From Rhodopirellula bahusiensis (GTDB lineage Bacteria; Planctomycetota; Planctomycetia; Pirellulales; Pirellulaceae), in the NCBI RefSeq assembly GCF_002727185.1, contig NZ_NIZW01000031.1:1-64000 (forward strand): 64,000 nucleotides of DNA. Reading direction: 5' to 3'. Shown here piece by piece: positions 52,935 to 61,188 of the stretch (its first letter is position 1; each line of letters opens with the position of its first letter). A model generated the notes under the pieces. The model saw nothing but the letters and a program-made list of their open reading frames with translations. It ran no database searches and was not told the DNA's origin. Position numbers and translations under genes: made by a program.

Positions 52935-53651
52935 ATGCCCCCTCTCTCCCGCCTCATTCCCACCCTCTGTTTGGCCACGTTCGTCATGACCTCCCCCGGC
53001 AACGCTCAAGATGATTCAGCGGCCCAGGTCGACGATCAACTCGGCTACTTCCTCGGATTCACCGTTGGAAATTCTTTTGTGCAACAAGGTTTTCAACCTT
53101 CTGACTTCACCGTCGAAGGCATGAACCAAGGCTTGCAAGACGCGTTGTCGGAAAAGGACCCCGCATTGTCCGACGAACAACTGCAAGAAATTCAAGGCAA
53201 GATTCAGGCCATGATGCAAAAGCGTCAGGCAGAACGGATGGCCGAGCTGAAAAAGCAAGGCGTGATGAACAAAGAGAAAAGCGCCTTGTGGCTCAAACAA
53301 AACGCCAAGGCAAAAGGCATCAAAGAGCTCGAAGGTGGACTGCAATATAAAGTGGTCACAGAAGGCGAAGGGGCATCCCCATCCGCTGAAGACACCGTCG
53401 CGGTTCACTACACCGGTAAGTTGACCAACGGCGACGTTTTCGACAGCTCGGTCGAGCGTGGCCAACCGGCCAAGTTCCCAGTCGGTCGAGTGATTCAAGG
53501 ATGGCAAATGGCTCTTCAGAAGATGAAGGTTGGATCAAAGTGGATGCTCTACATTCCACCAGAATTGGCCTACGGCGAAAACGGTTCGCCACCCAAGATC
53601 GGACCCAACGAAGTGTTGGTCTTCGAAGTCGAGTTGCTTGAGATTCTGTAG
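52935..53651 (+). CDS. exported FKBP-type peptidyl-prolyl isomerase
   Basis: 238 aa from the ATG at 52935 (MPPLSRLIPTLCLATFVMTSPGNAQD, a signal peptide). A Mip/FkpA-like layout follows: an N-terminal helical dimerisation domain (about 35-120: DDQLGYFLGFTVGNSFVQQGF, KIQAMMQKRQAERMAELKKQG) and a C-terminal FKBP domain. The FKBP domain has VAVHYTGKLTNGDVFDSSVERGQPAKFPVGRVIQGWQMALQKMKVGSKWMLYIPPELAYGENGSPPKIGPNEVLVFEVELLEIL. The active-site aromatics and Asp of FKBPs are present. It helps fold extracytoplasmic proteins. A strong terminator follows. Confidence 0.94.
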   Translation: MPPLSRLIPTLCLATFVMTSPGNAQDDSAAQVDDQLGYFLGFTVGNSFVQQGFQPSDFTVEGMNQGLQDALSEKDPALSDEQLQEIQGKIQAMMQKRQAERMAELKKQGVMNKEKSALWLKQNAKAKGIKELEGGLQYKVVTEGEGASPSAEDTVAVHYTGKLTNGDVFDSSVERGQPAKFPVGRVIQGWQMALQKMKVGSKWMLYIPPELAYGENGSPPKIGPNEVLVFEVELLEIL

Positions 53652-53688
53652 GTCGCCACGGCGGTCTGACACAATCAATTGATCAAGG

Positions 53689-53717
53689 ACGCTCGTCATT
53701 TGACGAGCGTTTTTTTT
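53689..53717 (+). terminator. rho-independent terminator after the FKBP gene
   Basis: A perfect 10-bp stem (ACGCTCGTCA / TGACGAGCGT) with a 2-base loop and seven T residues. It is 38 bp after the stop and is the clearest terminator on the plus strand. Confidence 0.9.
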
Positions 53718-53760
53718 GCTATCCCCACCTAACCATATTTGTCCCCCGAAGGTTCTTGCT

Positions 53761-55044
53761 ATGAAGAAGACTTGGATTCATCAGCTGTTGCTCAGTGGAG
53801 CCGCGACGGCTTGCTTGGCCACGCCGCCCGCGATCGCGGAATCACCTGACGCTGTTGCCACCTCACCGAAGCTACCTTCGTCCACGATCAACTTGGCCGC
53901 GCCTCCTTCGTCGCTCGACGTCTCGCCGATGCCGATCGAAGTTGTCGAAGCCTACCCCAACCTTCGCATCAGTCGTCCCGTGATCATCACCGGTGCGGGC
54001 GATGGAAGCGGACGCGTGTTCGTCGCCAGCCAAACCGGCGAAGTGTACGCCTTTGACGAAAACGACAGCGAGATCTCCGAGCCGGATCTGTTCGGCGACT
54101 TCAGCGAACTGGTCACCTACAAGGACAACGAAAACGAAGAAGGCTTTTTGGGATTGGCGTTCCATCCCAAGTTCAAAGACAACGGCCTCTTCTATGCCTA
54201 CTACACCACCTCGGACAAGCCACACGTTTCAGTCTTGGTCGAGTTCGGTACCGTCGAAGGCAGCAACAATCAAAAGGGCGATCCATCGACCGCTCGTGAA
54301 CTGATGCGGATCGAACAACCATTTTGGAATCACAACGGTGGTACCGTCGCATTTGGACCCGATGGTTACCTGTACATCGCATTGGGCGACGGCGGCAAAG
54401 CCAACGATCCGCTGCAATCAGCACAAGACCCGAGTCAGTTGCTTGGTTCGATCATGCGGATCGATGTCGACAAACGCGATGGTGACAAAGCTTACGGCAT
54501 TCCCGAAGACAATCCCTACGTCGGCAAGTCGGATGCTCAACCAGAGATCTACGCGACCGGCATTCGCAATATCTGGCGTATGGCGTTTGATCCCAAGACT
54601 GATTTCCTGTGGGCGGCTGACGTTGGCCAAAACGAATGGGAAGAAATCAATCTGATCCGTCGTGGTGGGAACTACGGTTGGAGCCTGCGGGAAGCCAACC
54701 ACAAGTTCACGCTAAACGGAAACGGTTCGGACGCTCGTCCCGATTTGATCGATCCTTTGGTCGAATATCCCCACACGGATGACTGGGGAAAATCGGTCAC
54801 CGGCGGAGCCGTCTATCGCGGAACTCAAACACCGATGCTCGATGGTTACTACCTTTATGGCGACTATGTCAGCGGAAAGGTTTGGGCGTTGAAATACGAT
54901 GCCGACACATCGACTGTCACCGAGAACCGACCTGTGTCAGCAACTGGATTGCCAGTCTTCACGTTTGGTCAAACAGATTCGGGCGAAGTCCTGGTGAGCA
55001 CCATGATGGCCGGTGGACGAATCTACAAATTCGTCGCCAAGTGA
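53761..55044 (+). CDS. exported PQQ-dependent sugar dehydrogenase-like protein
   Basis: 427 aa from the ATG at 53761, with a signal peptide (MKKTWIHQLLLSGAATACLATPPAIAE). It has the six-bladed propeller motifs of soluble glucose/sorbosone dehydrogenases (GSDH): GDGSGRVFVASQTGEVYAF, GFLGLAFHPKFKDNGLFYAYYT, PFWNHNGGTVAFGPDGYLYIALGDGG and YATGIRNIWRMAFDPKTDFLWAADVGQNEWEEINLI. PQQ would be the cofactor. No PQQ synthesis genes are seen. It ends at a hairpin shared with the convergent gene. Confidence 0.92.
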   Translation: MKKTWIHQLLLSGAATACLATPPAIAESPDAVATSPKLPSSTINLAAPPSSLDVSPMPIEVVEAYPNLRISRPVIITGAGDGSGRVFVASQTGEVYAFDENDSEISEPDLFGDFSELVTYKDNENEEGFLGLAFHPKFKDNGLFYAYYTTSDKPHVSVLVEFGTVEGSNNQKGDPSTARELMRIEQPFWNHNGGTVAFGPDGYLYIALGDGGKANDPLQSAQDPSQLLGSIMRIDVDKRDGDKAYGIPEDNPYVGKSDAQPEIYATGIRNIWRMAFDPKTDFLWAADVGQNEWEEINLIRRGGNYGWSLREANHKFTLNGNGSDARPDLIDPLVEYPHTDDWGKSVTGGAVYRGTQTPMLDGYYLYGDYVSGKVWALKYDADTSTVTENRPVSATGLPVFTFGQTDSGEVLVSTMMAGGRIYKFVAK

Positions 55045-55070
55045 ACCACTGAAGTTTGCAAACAATGCAA

Positions 55071-55103
55071 CCTCCTCCGAACAAACGATTAGTTCGGAGG
55101 AGG
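55071..55103. terminator. hairpin between convergent genes
   Basis: A perfect 12-bp stem (CCTCCTCCGAAC / GTTCGGAGGAGG) with a 9-base loop, 26 bp from the plus-strand stop and 15 bp from the minus-strand stop. It probably ends both transcripts, although no T-tract is present. Confidence 0.65.
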
Positions 55104-55118
55104 AACATTGGCTCGGAA

Positions 55119-56465
55119 TCAGCGAGCGATATCAAACGCAAAGATCAAGTTTTGATCGCGGATGAACAACGTCTGATCGGCCACCACAGGGTGAGCCCAA
55201 ATGGCACCACGATCGCGAGGCAGATCCGTTTCGCGTGGGATGGTGAGCATCCCCAGCGGTGACCAACGTTCCGCATTGGGTTCTACCAGAACCACGGTGC
55301 CATCACCGTCGTTGTAGCAATACAACCGGCCGTCAGCAAAACAGATTGAACCGCTTTTGTTCCGGCCCACTTTCTCACGCCACAACGTGTCGCCGGATTC
55401 GATGTCCTGAGCCATCCAAACGCCACCGTCGACCTTTGACATGCCGTAGATGGTTCCGTCCACGGCCACGACGCCGCCATGATGGTTTCTCATCGTCTTT
55501 CCATCCAAGTGGTAGACCTGCTCGGCGTTGATTCCGGAGCTCGCAGAAGTCAACTTCAGCAACACGTTGCCGGAACCATAGTCGCTGGTGTGATAGATCA
55601 GATCACCGAGAATCAACGGCGTTGGGATGGTCGCTACATCGTTCCCCGAAAGCGAGTTCTCAAACAACTTGTCACCTGACTCGCAATCGAACGCAACCAC
55701 ACCAATGTTGCTCGCGGTGACGTAGTAGTTCGTTCCGCCGAGTGACCCTTTCATGACTGAAACGTAGTGGGCCGGTGCATCGACTCCCTTGGATTGCCAA
55801 AGCAACTTACCGGTGCGTCGATTCAAAGCGATCATGTAGTTGCTGCCGCCAGGTTGCACAACGACTCGGTCGCCGTCGATCAACACCGACTCGCTGTATC
55901 CCCATTTTGGAATGCGGCCACCATACTCCGCGACCAAGTCCACTGACCAAAGCTTTTTGCCGTCTTGAAGCCGCAGAGCCGAAAGCACTCCTACGTCGGA
56001 AAGCACGAAGACTTGATTTCCATCGATGGTTGGAGTGCCGCGTGGTCCGCCGCCCCAACCGGTGTTGTAGTCGTCGTCGGTGCCGGCTCGTGAAATTGGA
56101 ACTTGCCAAATCGATTGTCCTGATTTGGCGTCAACGCAAATCGCATAGCAGGTTTGCTCGTCCGATCCCATCGAGAACAGTTTGCCATCGACGATTGCCG
56201 TGCTGCTGTACCCACGTCCGGCGGTGGAGAAGGTCCATTTCAGCTTGGGGCCGCCTTCGGGCCAGCTTTGAAGCAAACTCTGTTCGGCTGCCTTGCCGTC
56301 TCGAGCGGGGCCACGCCACTGAGCCCAATCGGCGTCGCCCGCCATCAAGTTCGTCCCCAGCAAAGTTGTGCCGAGCATCAAAGAAGTGGCTGCAATTCGT
56401 TTTACCTTTGCCAAGATCGGCCGAGCAGATTCGAATGAGGGCAGGATACGAAGTCGACGAAGCAT
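55119..56465 (-). CDS. secreted PQQ-like beta-propeller protein
   Basis: 448 aa from the ATG at 56465, with an export signal around residues 20-45 (RIAATSLMLGTTLLGTNLMAGDADWAQWRGPARDG). The body is an eight-bladed PQQ/BamB-like propeller: blades recur as GKLFSMGSDEQTCYAICVDAKSGQSIWQVP, GVLSALRLQDGKKLWSVDLV and NYMIALNRRTGKLLWQSKG. WAQWRGP at the start is very common in planctomycete secreted propellers. No catalytic site is visible, so it may be structural or bind a ligand. It is convergent with the GSDH gene. Confidence 0.88.
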   Translation of the reverse strand: MLRRLRILPSFESARPILAKVKRIAATSLMLGTTLLGTNLMAGDADWAQWRGPARDGKAAEQSLLQSWPEGGPKLKWTFSTAGRGYSSTAIVDGKLFSMGSDEQTCYAICVDAKSGQSIWQVPISRAGTDDDYNTGWGGGPRGTPTIDGNQVFVLSDVGVLSALRLQDGKKLWSVDLVAEYGGRIPKWGYSESVLIDGDRVVVQPGGSNYMIALNRRTGKLLWQSKGVDAPAHYVSVMKGSLGGTNYYVTASNIGVVAFDCESGDKLFENSLSGNDVATIPTPLILGDLIYHTSDYGSGNVLLKLTSASSGINAEQVYHLDGKTMRNHHGGVVAVDGTIYGMSKVDGGVWMAQDIESGDTLWREKVGRNKSGSICFADGRLYCYNDGDGTVVLVEPNAERWSPLGMLTIPRETDLPRDRGAIWAHPVVADQTLFIRDQNLIFAFDIAR

Positions 56466-56821
56466 GGTGGCTCGTTCCGTAGTGGTGTGAAGGCGGGGAA
56501 GTTCGGAACTTTTGGTCGAGTTCCGTCTGGGCACTTTAGCAAACCACCTCAGGCGATCCAAGCAAGCCGTTCGAGGGCGTGGGGGCTTTCTCACCAATCG
56601 ATCACCCGTGAAGCTTTCGGTCGCAAACCAAGGTTTGAGAAGAAGTTAAGAAGTTTGCTGAATTTCGAGACAAAGCTGAAAATCGAACCCAGTCACGATC
56701 CGAAAACGACATGATTGACCGTAGGACTACGATCTTTCACCTATCCCAAGCAGGCGGGCGATCAACCAGGCGGTGAAACTGGACTAAACTGACAGACACC
56801 GTTTTTGCTGAGAGATTTCTG
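56466..56821. other. 356-bp intergenic region upstream of the sigma-kinase pair
   Basis: Divergent starts: propeller gene (minus) and sigma gene (plus). AT-rich around 56640-56720. A TTGACC at 56714 is a possible -35 but has no good partner. I see no RNA gene. Confidence 0.4.
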
Positions 56822-57478
56822 TTGAACCCATCGCCATCCCAATCGACGTCTTCGGACACCACGACCGCTTTGGTGATCGCTTCCAAAGGAGGCGACAACG
56901 AAGCGTTGGGTCGATTGATGCTGCGCTATCGAGGGTACTTGCTGATGTTGGCGCATCGTTACCTCAGCGATCAACTTCGTCGACGCATCGATCCAGCTGA
57001 CTTGGTACAAGTCACGTTTTTGGAAGCCAAACGCGACCTGCATGCCTTTCGAGGCGAATCGGCAGGTGAGTTTGCAGGCTGGCTGCGGGGCATGCTGAAA
57101 AACAATGTTGCCTCCGCCGTCGCTCACCATGTGATGACGCAGAAGCGTTCAACCAAAAAAGAAGTGCACGCCGGAGGAGCCGGCGGCGATGGCAGTCAGC
57201 CGGACAATTGGATCGCACAAATGCCCGGTGCGAAGACCAGCCCGAGCGGCGTTGCAGTTCGACAAGAGGTTGTGAGCGCCATGATGCAGGCGCTGCATGA
57301 GTTGCCCGAAACTCAGGCCGAGGCCATTCGACTGCGTTACATGGAAGGCTTGTCGCTGAAAGAGATCGTCGACCGGATGGGGAAGAGTGAGACCGCGGTC
57401 GCCGGCTTGCTCAAACGTGGCTTGAAAAAGCTTCGGACGATTCTGGACACCGGCAGCAGTCCTTGGTGGAAGACCTGA
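56822..57478 (+). CDS. ECF-like sigma factor, planctomycete type
   Basis: A 218-aa sigma factor from a TTG start. Region 2 (about 30-95) reads ALGRLMLRYRGYLLMLAHRYLSDQLRRRIDPADLVQVTFLEAKRDLHAFRGESAGEFAGWLRGMLKNN. Region 4 (about 155-205) reads ALHELPETQAEAIRLRYMEGLSLKEIVDRMGKSETAVAGLLKRGLKKL. The pattern fits the planctomycete subfamily TIGR02984, by memory. A Gly/Ser-rich linker sits between. Its stop overlaps the start of the kinase gene (TGATG), so the two are translationally coupled. The kinase is the likely regulator, perhaps by phosphorylating the sigma factor or its linker. Confidence 0.92.
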   Translation: MNPSPSQSTSSDTTTALVIASKGGDNEALGRLMLRYRGYLLMLAHRYLSDQLRRRIDPADLVQVTFLEAKRDLHAFRGESAGEFAGWLRGMLKNNVASAVAHHVMTQKRSTKKEVHAGGAGGDGSQPDNWIAQMPGAKTSPSGVAVRQEVVSAMMQALHELPETQAEAIRLRYMEGLSLKEIVDRMGKSETAVAGLLKRGLKKLRTILDTGSSPWWKT

Positions 57479-59763
57479 TGGCCCAATCCAACGAAGACGA
57501 CTTGGATGAGATCTTCGCTTTGTACCTGTCCGCTTGCGACACAGGAGAACTGACTTCACGAGATGACTTTCTAAATCAGCATCCCGAACATGCTGACCAA
57601 CTTCGGGAATTGATGGACGCCGCCGATTTGATCGGCACGTTTTCAATGGCCGGATCGGCTTCGGATGAGTCGTCGCAACCTTGGACGGGACCGATCACGC
57701 TGCCGCCCAATCGCAGCGACAACGATGAAGATCCGCGTTTGGCATCGACGGCCAGCCAAATCGATGTGCAAACGGACATGGCGGACACCATTGGGATCGG
57801 CTCCGCGTTGTCGGCCGACGCGCTGGGTGAGCATTCCAACGTGGATCCCAATTTGACGCTGCCGATGGCCAATCGCTCGCAAGGCGATTCGGGACCATCG
57901 TTGCCGTATGATCTGGGTGACTATCAGCTGCTGAAGGTGTTGGGCGTCGGTGGGATGGGGGTCGTCTATCTTGCCAAGCAGCGTGATTTGGATCGCTTGG
58001 TGGCAGTGAAGATGATCCGCAGCGGCATGCTGGCTGGCCAAGACGAAGTCAAACGCTTCTACACCGAAGCCAAGGCGGCCGCAAAACTCAAACACCCCAA
58101 CATCGTCGCGGTTCACCAATTTGGGCGACGAGCCGGTCACCACTTTTTCTCGATGCAATACGTCGAAGGCGAAGACCTGCAAAAGGTGCTCGCAAAAGGC
58201 CCGTTGCCTTCCCGCCGCGCGGCCGAGATCGTTCGCGACGTGGCTCAAGCCATCCATCACGCTCACAGCCGCGGTGTCCTGCACCGCGACCTCAAGCCAG
58301 GCAACGTCCTGATCGATCCATCGGGTCAAGTTCACGTGACTGACTTCGGTCTGGCCAAACACACCGACGCTGACAGCAGCGTGACCGGCAGCGGCGCCGC
58401 GGTTGGAACGCCGCACTACATGGCACCGGAACAAGCACTCGGACACAGCGATCGAGTGACGCATCACAGCGACATTTACTCGCTCGGTGCGATCCTGTTT
58501 GCAACTATCACATCGCGACCGCCGATCGTCGGCGACACGGTGATGCAAACCTTGTTGAAAGTCGCTCATCAGCCGCCGCCAGCACTGCGATCAGTGAACC
58601 CAGAAGCGGACTCTGATCTGGAAGTCATCGTCGCGAAGTGCTTGGAGAAGCAACCCAAAGATCGCTACAAGACCGCCAAGAACTTGGCCGACGACCTGAA
58701 TCGGTTTTTGTGCGGTCAAACCATCCACGCTCGTTCGCGAAGTCGAGCTCGCAAAGTCATTGATTGGTTCGGGCAAGTTCCCGTGGTCGCGGCAGTCACG
58801 GGGCGTCAAACGTCCGGCACTCCGATTGGACAACGCCGTTTTCAAAACGGAATTCTGTCAGCAACGCTCGTGCTTCCACTGTTGTTGTTGGGCGGATTGG
58901 TGTGGCAACAACGAGCCAACAACGCGATGCCCACGCGAATCCGGATCGCGGGTGGTTTGCCCGGCGGTCTCTACAATCGCGTCTCCGAACAGTTGTCGAA
59001 AACGTTGCAGTCGCGAACGTCGGTTCCATGCGAAGTCGTTCCAACCAACGGCACGTGGGACAATCGTGAACGCTTGCTGGCGGGCAAGTTTGAGTTGGCT
59101 CCGATCCAAGCCACCGCGGTCAACGGTGAAACACTTCGAGTGGTGGCGCCTCTGTTCTACGAAGCGGTTCACGTGCTGATTCGTGACGACAGTGAGATCG
59201 ATTCGGTAGAAGACCTGTCCGGACAACGCATCGCGGTGGGTCCCCATGGAAGCGGTTCACGTCGAGCGGCTGAGATGGTGCTCGAATCGCTCGCCTTGTC
59301 TGAATCCGTGTCGCCTCGCGTCGAAATGCCATGGGACACTCTGCAAGAGACGAATCCAGAGGTTTCCACGGAAGCAGCGATCATCTGCATCGGCGTCGGC
59401 AGCGATCTGGTGACCCGAATGTTGACCGAGCATCACTGGCATCTGCTGCCGTTGCCCGATGGAGTTTCGATCGCACTGCAACATCCAACGCTTCATGCGA
59501 TGACGATCACCGCGGATGCCTATTCCGGATCAAGCATTCCTCCGGCCGGAGTTCACACGGTCGGAACCACCGCGTTTTTGGTCTGCCGAGATTCGGCTCC
59601 CGACCCACTGATCGAAAGCACCTTGCATTCGCTTTATGAAGAACCATCGATCGCCGGATTGATCCCCGCACGCCAAGCGGCCGAATGGCAAGGCCTCGCC
59701 TTCCACCGAATCTCTCGCCGCTACTACGACGACCTGGAAGCCGCCGCAGCGAACTCCCAGTGA
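57478..59763 (+). CDS. receptor Ser/Thr kinase with extracytoplasmic TAXI-type solute-binding domain
   Basis: 761 aa from the ATG at 57478. The N-terminal 145 residues are acidic. The kinase (about 149-412) has LGVGGMGVVYLA, Lys178 (VAVKMIR), HRDLKPGN (269-276), DFG (289-291) and GTPHYMAPEQ. After a basic linker, one membrane helix is at about 460-477. The rest (about 487-750) matches TAXI-family TRAP substrate-binding proteins: RIRIAGGLPGGLYNRVSEQLSKTL, NRERLLAGKFELAPIQATA, FYEAVHVLIRDDSEIDSVEDLSGQRIAVGPHGSGSRRAAEMVLE. The binding protein is thus the sensor outside the membrane. Ligand unknown; TAXI proteins often bind small organic acids. No TRAP permease is adjacent. It is coupled to the sigma gene before it. 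Confidence 0.88.
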   Translation: MAQSNEDDLDEIFALYLSACDTGELTSRDDFLNQHPEHADQLRELMDAADLIGTFSMAGSASDESSQPWTGPITLPPNRSDNDEDPRLASTASQIDVQTDMADTIGIGSALSADALGEHSNVDPNLTLPMANRSQGDSGPSLPYDLGDYQLLKVLGVGGMGVVYLAKQRDLDRLVAVKMIRSGMLAGQDEVKRFYTEAKAAAKLKHPNIVAVHQFGRRAGHHFFSMQYVEGEDLQKVLAKGPLPSRRAAEIVRDVAQAIHHAHSRGVLHRDLKPGNVLIDPSGQVHVTDFGLAKHTDADSSVTGSGAAVGTPHYMAPEQALGHSDRVTHHSDIYSLGAILFATITSRPPIVGDTVMQTLLKVAHQPPPALRSVNPEADSDLEVIVAKCLEKQPKDRYKTAKNLADDLNRFLCGQTIHARSRSRARKVIDWFGQVPVVAAVTGRQTSGTPIGQRRFQNGILSATLVLPLLLLGGLVWQQRANNAMPTRIRIAGGLPGGLYNRVSEQLSKTLQSRTSVPCEVVPTNGTWDNRERLLAGKFELAPIQATAVNGETLRVVAPLFYEAVHVLIRDDSEIDSVEDLSGQRIAVGPHGSGSRRAAEMVLESLALSESVSPRVEMPWDTLQETNPEVSTEAAIICIGVGSDLVTRMLTEHHWHLLPLPDGVSIALQHPTLHAMTITADAYSGSSIPPAGVHTVGTTAFLVCRDSAPDPLIESTLHSLYEEPSIAGLIPARQAAEWQGLAFHRISRRYYDDLEAAAANSQ

Positions 59764-59781
59764 AAAAGCCGCATTCAAAGC

Positions 59782-61188
59782 TTAGCCAGTCTTTGCTTTC
59801 TTCTTCGCTCGTTTGGGTTGGCCTCGTTTCATGTGGTTGAGGGCGTCCATCTCGGTGGCTTGTCCTTTGTCACCGCAGTGTTGCATCCACTGGTCCAGTT
59901 CATTTCGCAATGATTGCATGGTTGCTTGATGAGCCGGATCGTCAGCGAGATTGTTCATCTCCAAGGGGTCCTTCGCTAGATCGTAGAACTCGATCTCAGG
60001 ACGCTGCGTGTATCGTTTGACCAGTTCGATCGCTTTCTCATCGCCCGCCTTGGCTTCGCGTCGCCAACTGACAAATTCCTTGGAGTTCGTGCAGGCATTC
60101 TCGAACGTCACTTCGGGCGTGAAGTTCCAGATGTACTTGTAGCGATCCGATCGCACGCTTCGGATGCCATAGTATTCAGAACCGTTGTTGATTCCCCTCG
60201 TCGTCATTTCGCCGAACACAAAGTCTTTGTGGGTCGGCCTGCCAGCGAACACTGGCAGCAAACTCTTGCCATCCAACTTAGCTGCGGATTCGGACGATAG
60301 ATCTCCGCCGGCCACTTCGATCCAGGTCGGCAGGAAATCGATGTATTCGATCATCGCGTTGTTGGTCGATCCTGCTGTGACATGTCCCGGCCAACGAACG
60401 ATGCACCCGGATTGCAGGCCACTGTCGTAGCACGTCCATTTCGCGAATGGCATCGAGTTGCCTTGTTCGCTGACCACGATCAGCATCGTGTTCTCGGCCA
60501 CGTTGTATTGGTCCAACAAGTCAATGGCTTGTCCGACTTGAGAATCGAAGTAGGTGATCTCGGCCAAGTAACGTGACATCCCATCGCGAGTTTCGGGCGT
60601 GTCCAGAATGTAGGGTGGCAACTCCAGAGTTTCGGGATCGTACTGAGTGGCATCGCCCTTGTTCCAAGGGGTATGCGGTTCGTTCGAACACAAGAACAAA
60701 CAGAACGGTTGTTCGGTTTCGGAGCATCCTTTTACAAACTCTTCCACCGCCTCAAAGTCAGGGTTGGATTTGCCCGGCAACTGCTCCCAACTAAACACGG
60801 ATGGCGGAGCGATGTGCCGTTTTCCACTCTGTGCAACCTGGTAACCCAGCGGTTGCAGGAACTGAACCACGCTTTCAGTTCCATCCGGAACGAAAGTGTG
60901 ATTCGGATAGGCACCTGATTTTACGGGATACTGGCCACAGTAAATGCTGTGCCGGGTCGGCGAGCACATCGCAACGGATTGAAAACAACGCGTGAACCGC
61001 ATGCCTTCTTCTGCCAGTGCATCGATCCGTGGCGTGTCAGCTTGACCGCCATAGCAGCCAAGGTCGCGAAAGGTGCAATCGTCCGCAATCACGAATACTA
61101 AATTGGGTTGTTCATTCGCGAACATTGCGTTTGGCAAAAAGGTCAACGCAATGACAGCGATGGAAACCGCGAGCAAAAATCGATTCAT
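59782..61188 (-). CDS. secreted sulfatase
   Basis: 468 aa from the ATG at 61188, the second of two overlapping genes (ATGA). A signal peptide (MNRFLLAVSIAVIALTFLPNAMFANE) is clear. The formylglycine site is Cys75 in CSPTR, and the metal site includes Asp36-Asp37 (VFVIADDCTFRDLGCYG). The C-terminal part has the usual propensity for RPEIEFYDLAKDPLEMNNLADDP. It needs a formylglycine-generating enzyme. The substrate is a sulfate ester of an unknown glycan. A Lys/Arg-rich tail (KRGQPKRAKKKAK) ends the protein. It is convergent with the kinase gene, 18 bp away. Confidence 0.94.
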   Translation of the reverse strand: MNRFLLAVSIAVIALTFLPNAMFANEQPNLVFVIADDCTFRDLGCYGGQADTPRIDALAEEGMRFTRCFQSVAMCSPTRHSIYCGQYPVKSGAYPNHTFVPDGTESVVQFLQPLGYQVAQSGKRHIAPPSVFSWEQLPGKSNPDFEAVEEFVKGCSETEQPFCLFLCSNEPHTPWNKGDATQYDPETLELPPYILDTPETRDGMSRYLAEITYFDSQVGQAIDLLDQYNVAENTMLIVVSEQGNSMPFAKWTCYDSGLQSGCIVRWPGHVTAGSTNNAMIEYIDFLPTWIEVAGGDLSSESAAKLDGKSLLPVFAGRPTHKDFVFGEMTTRGINNGSEYYGIRSVRSDRYKYIWNFTPEVTFENACTNSKEFVSWRREAKAGDEKAIELVKRYTQRPEIEFYDLAKDPLEMNNLADDPAHQATMQSLRNELDQWMQHCGDKGQATEMDALNHMKRGQPKRAKKKAKTG

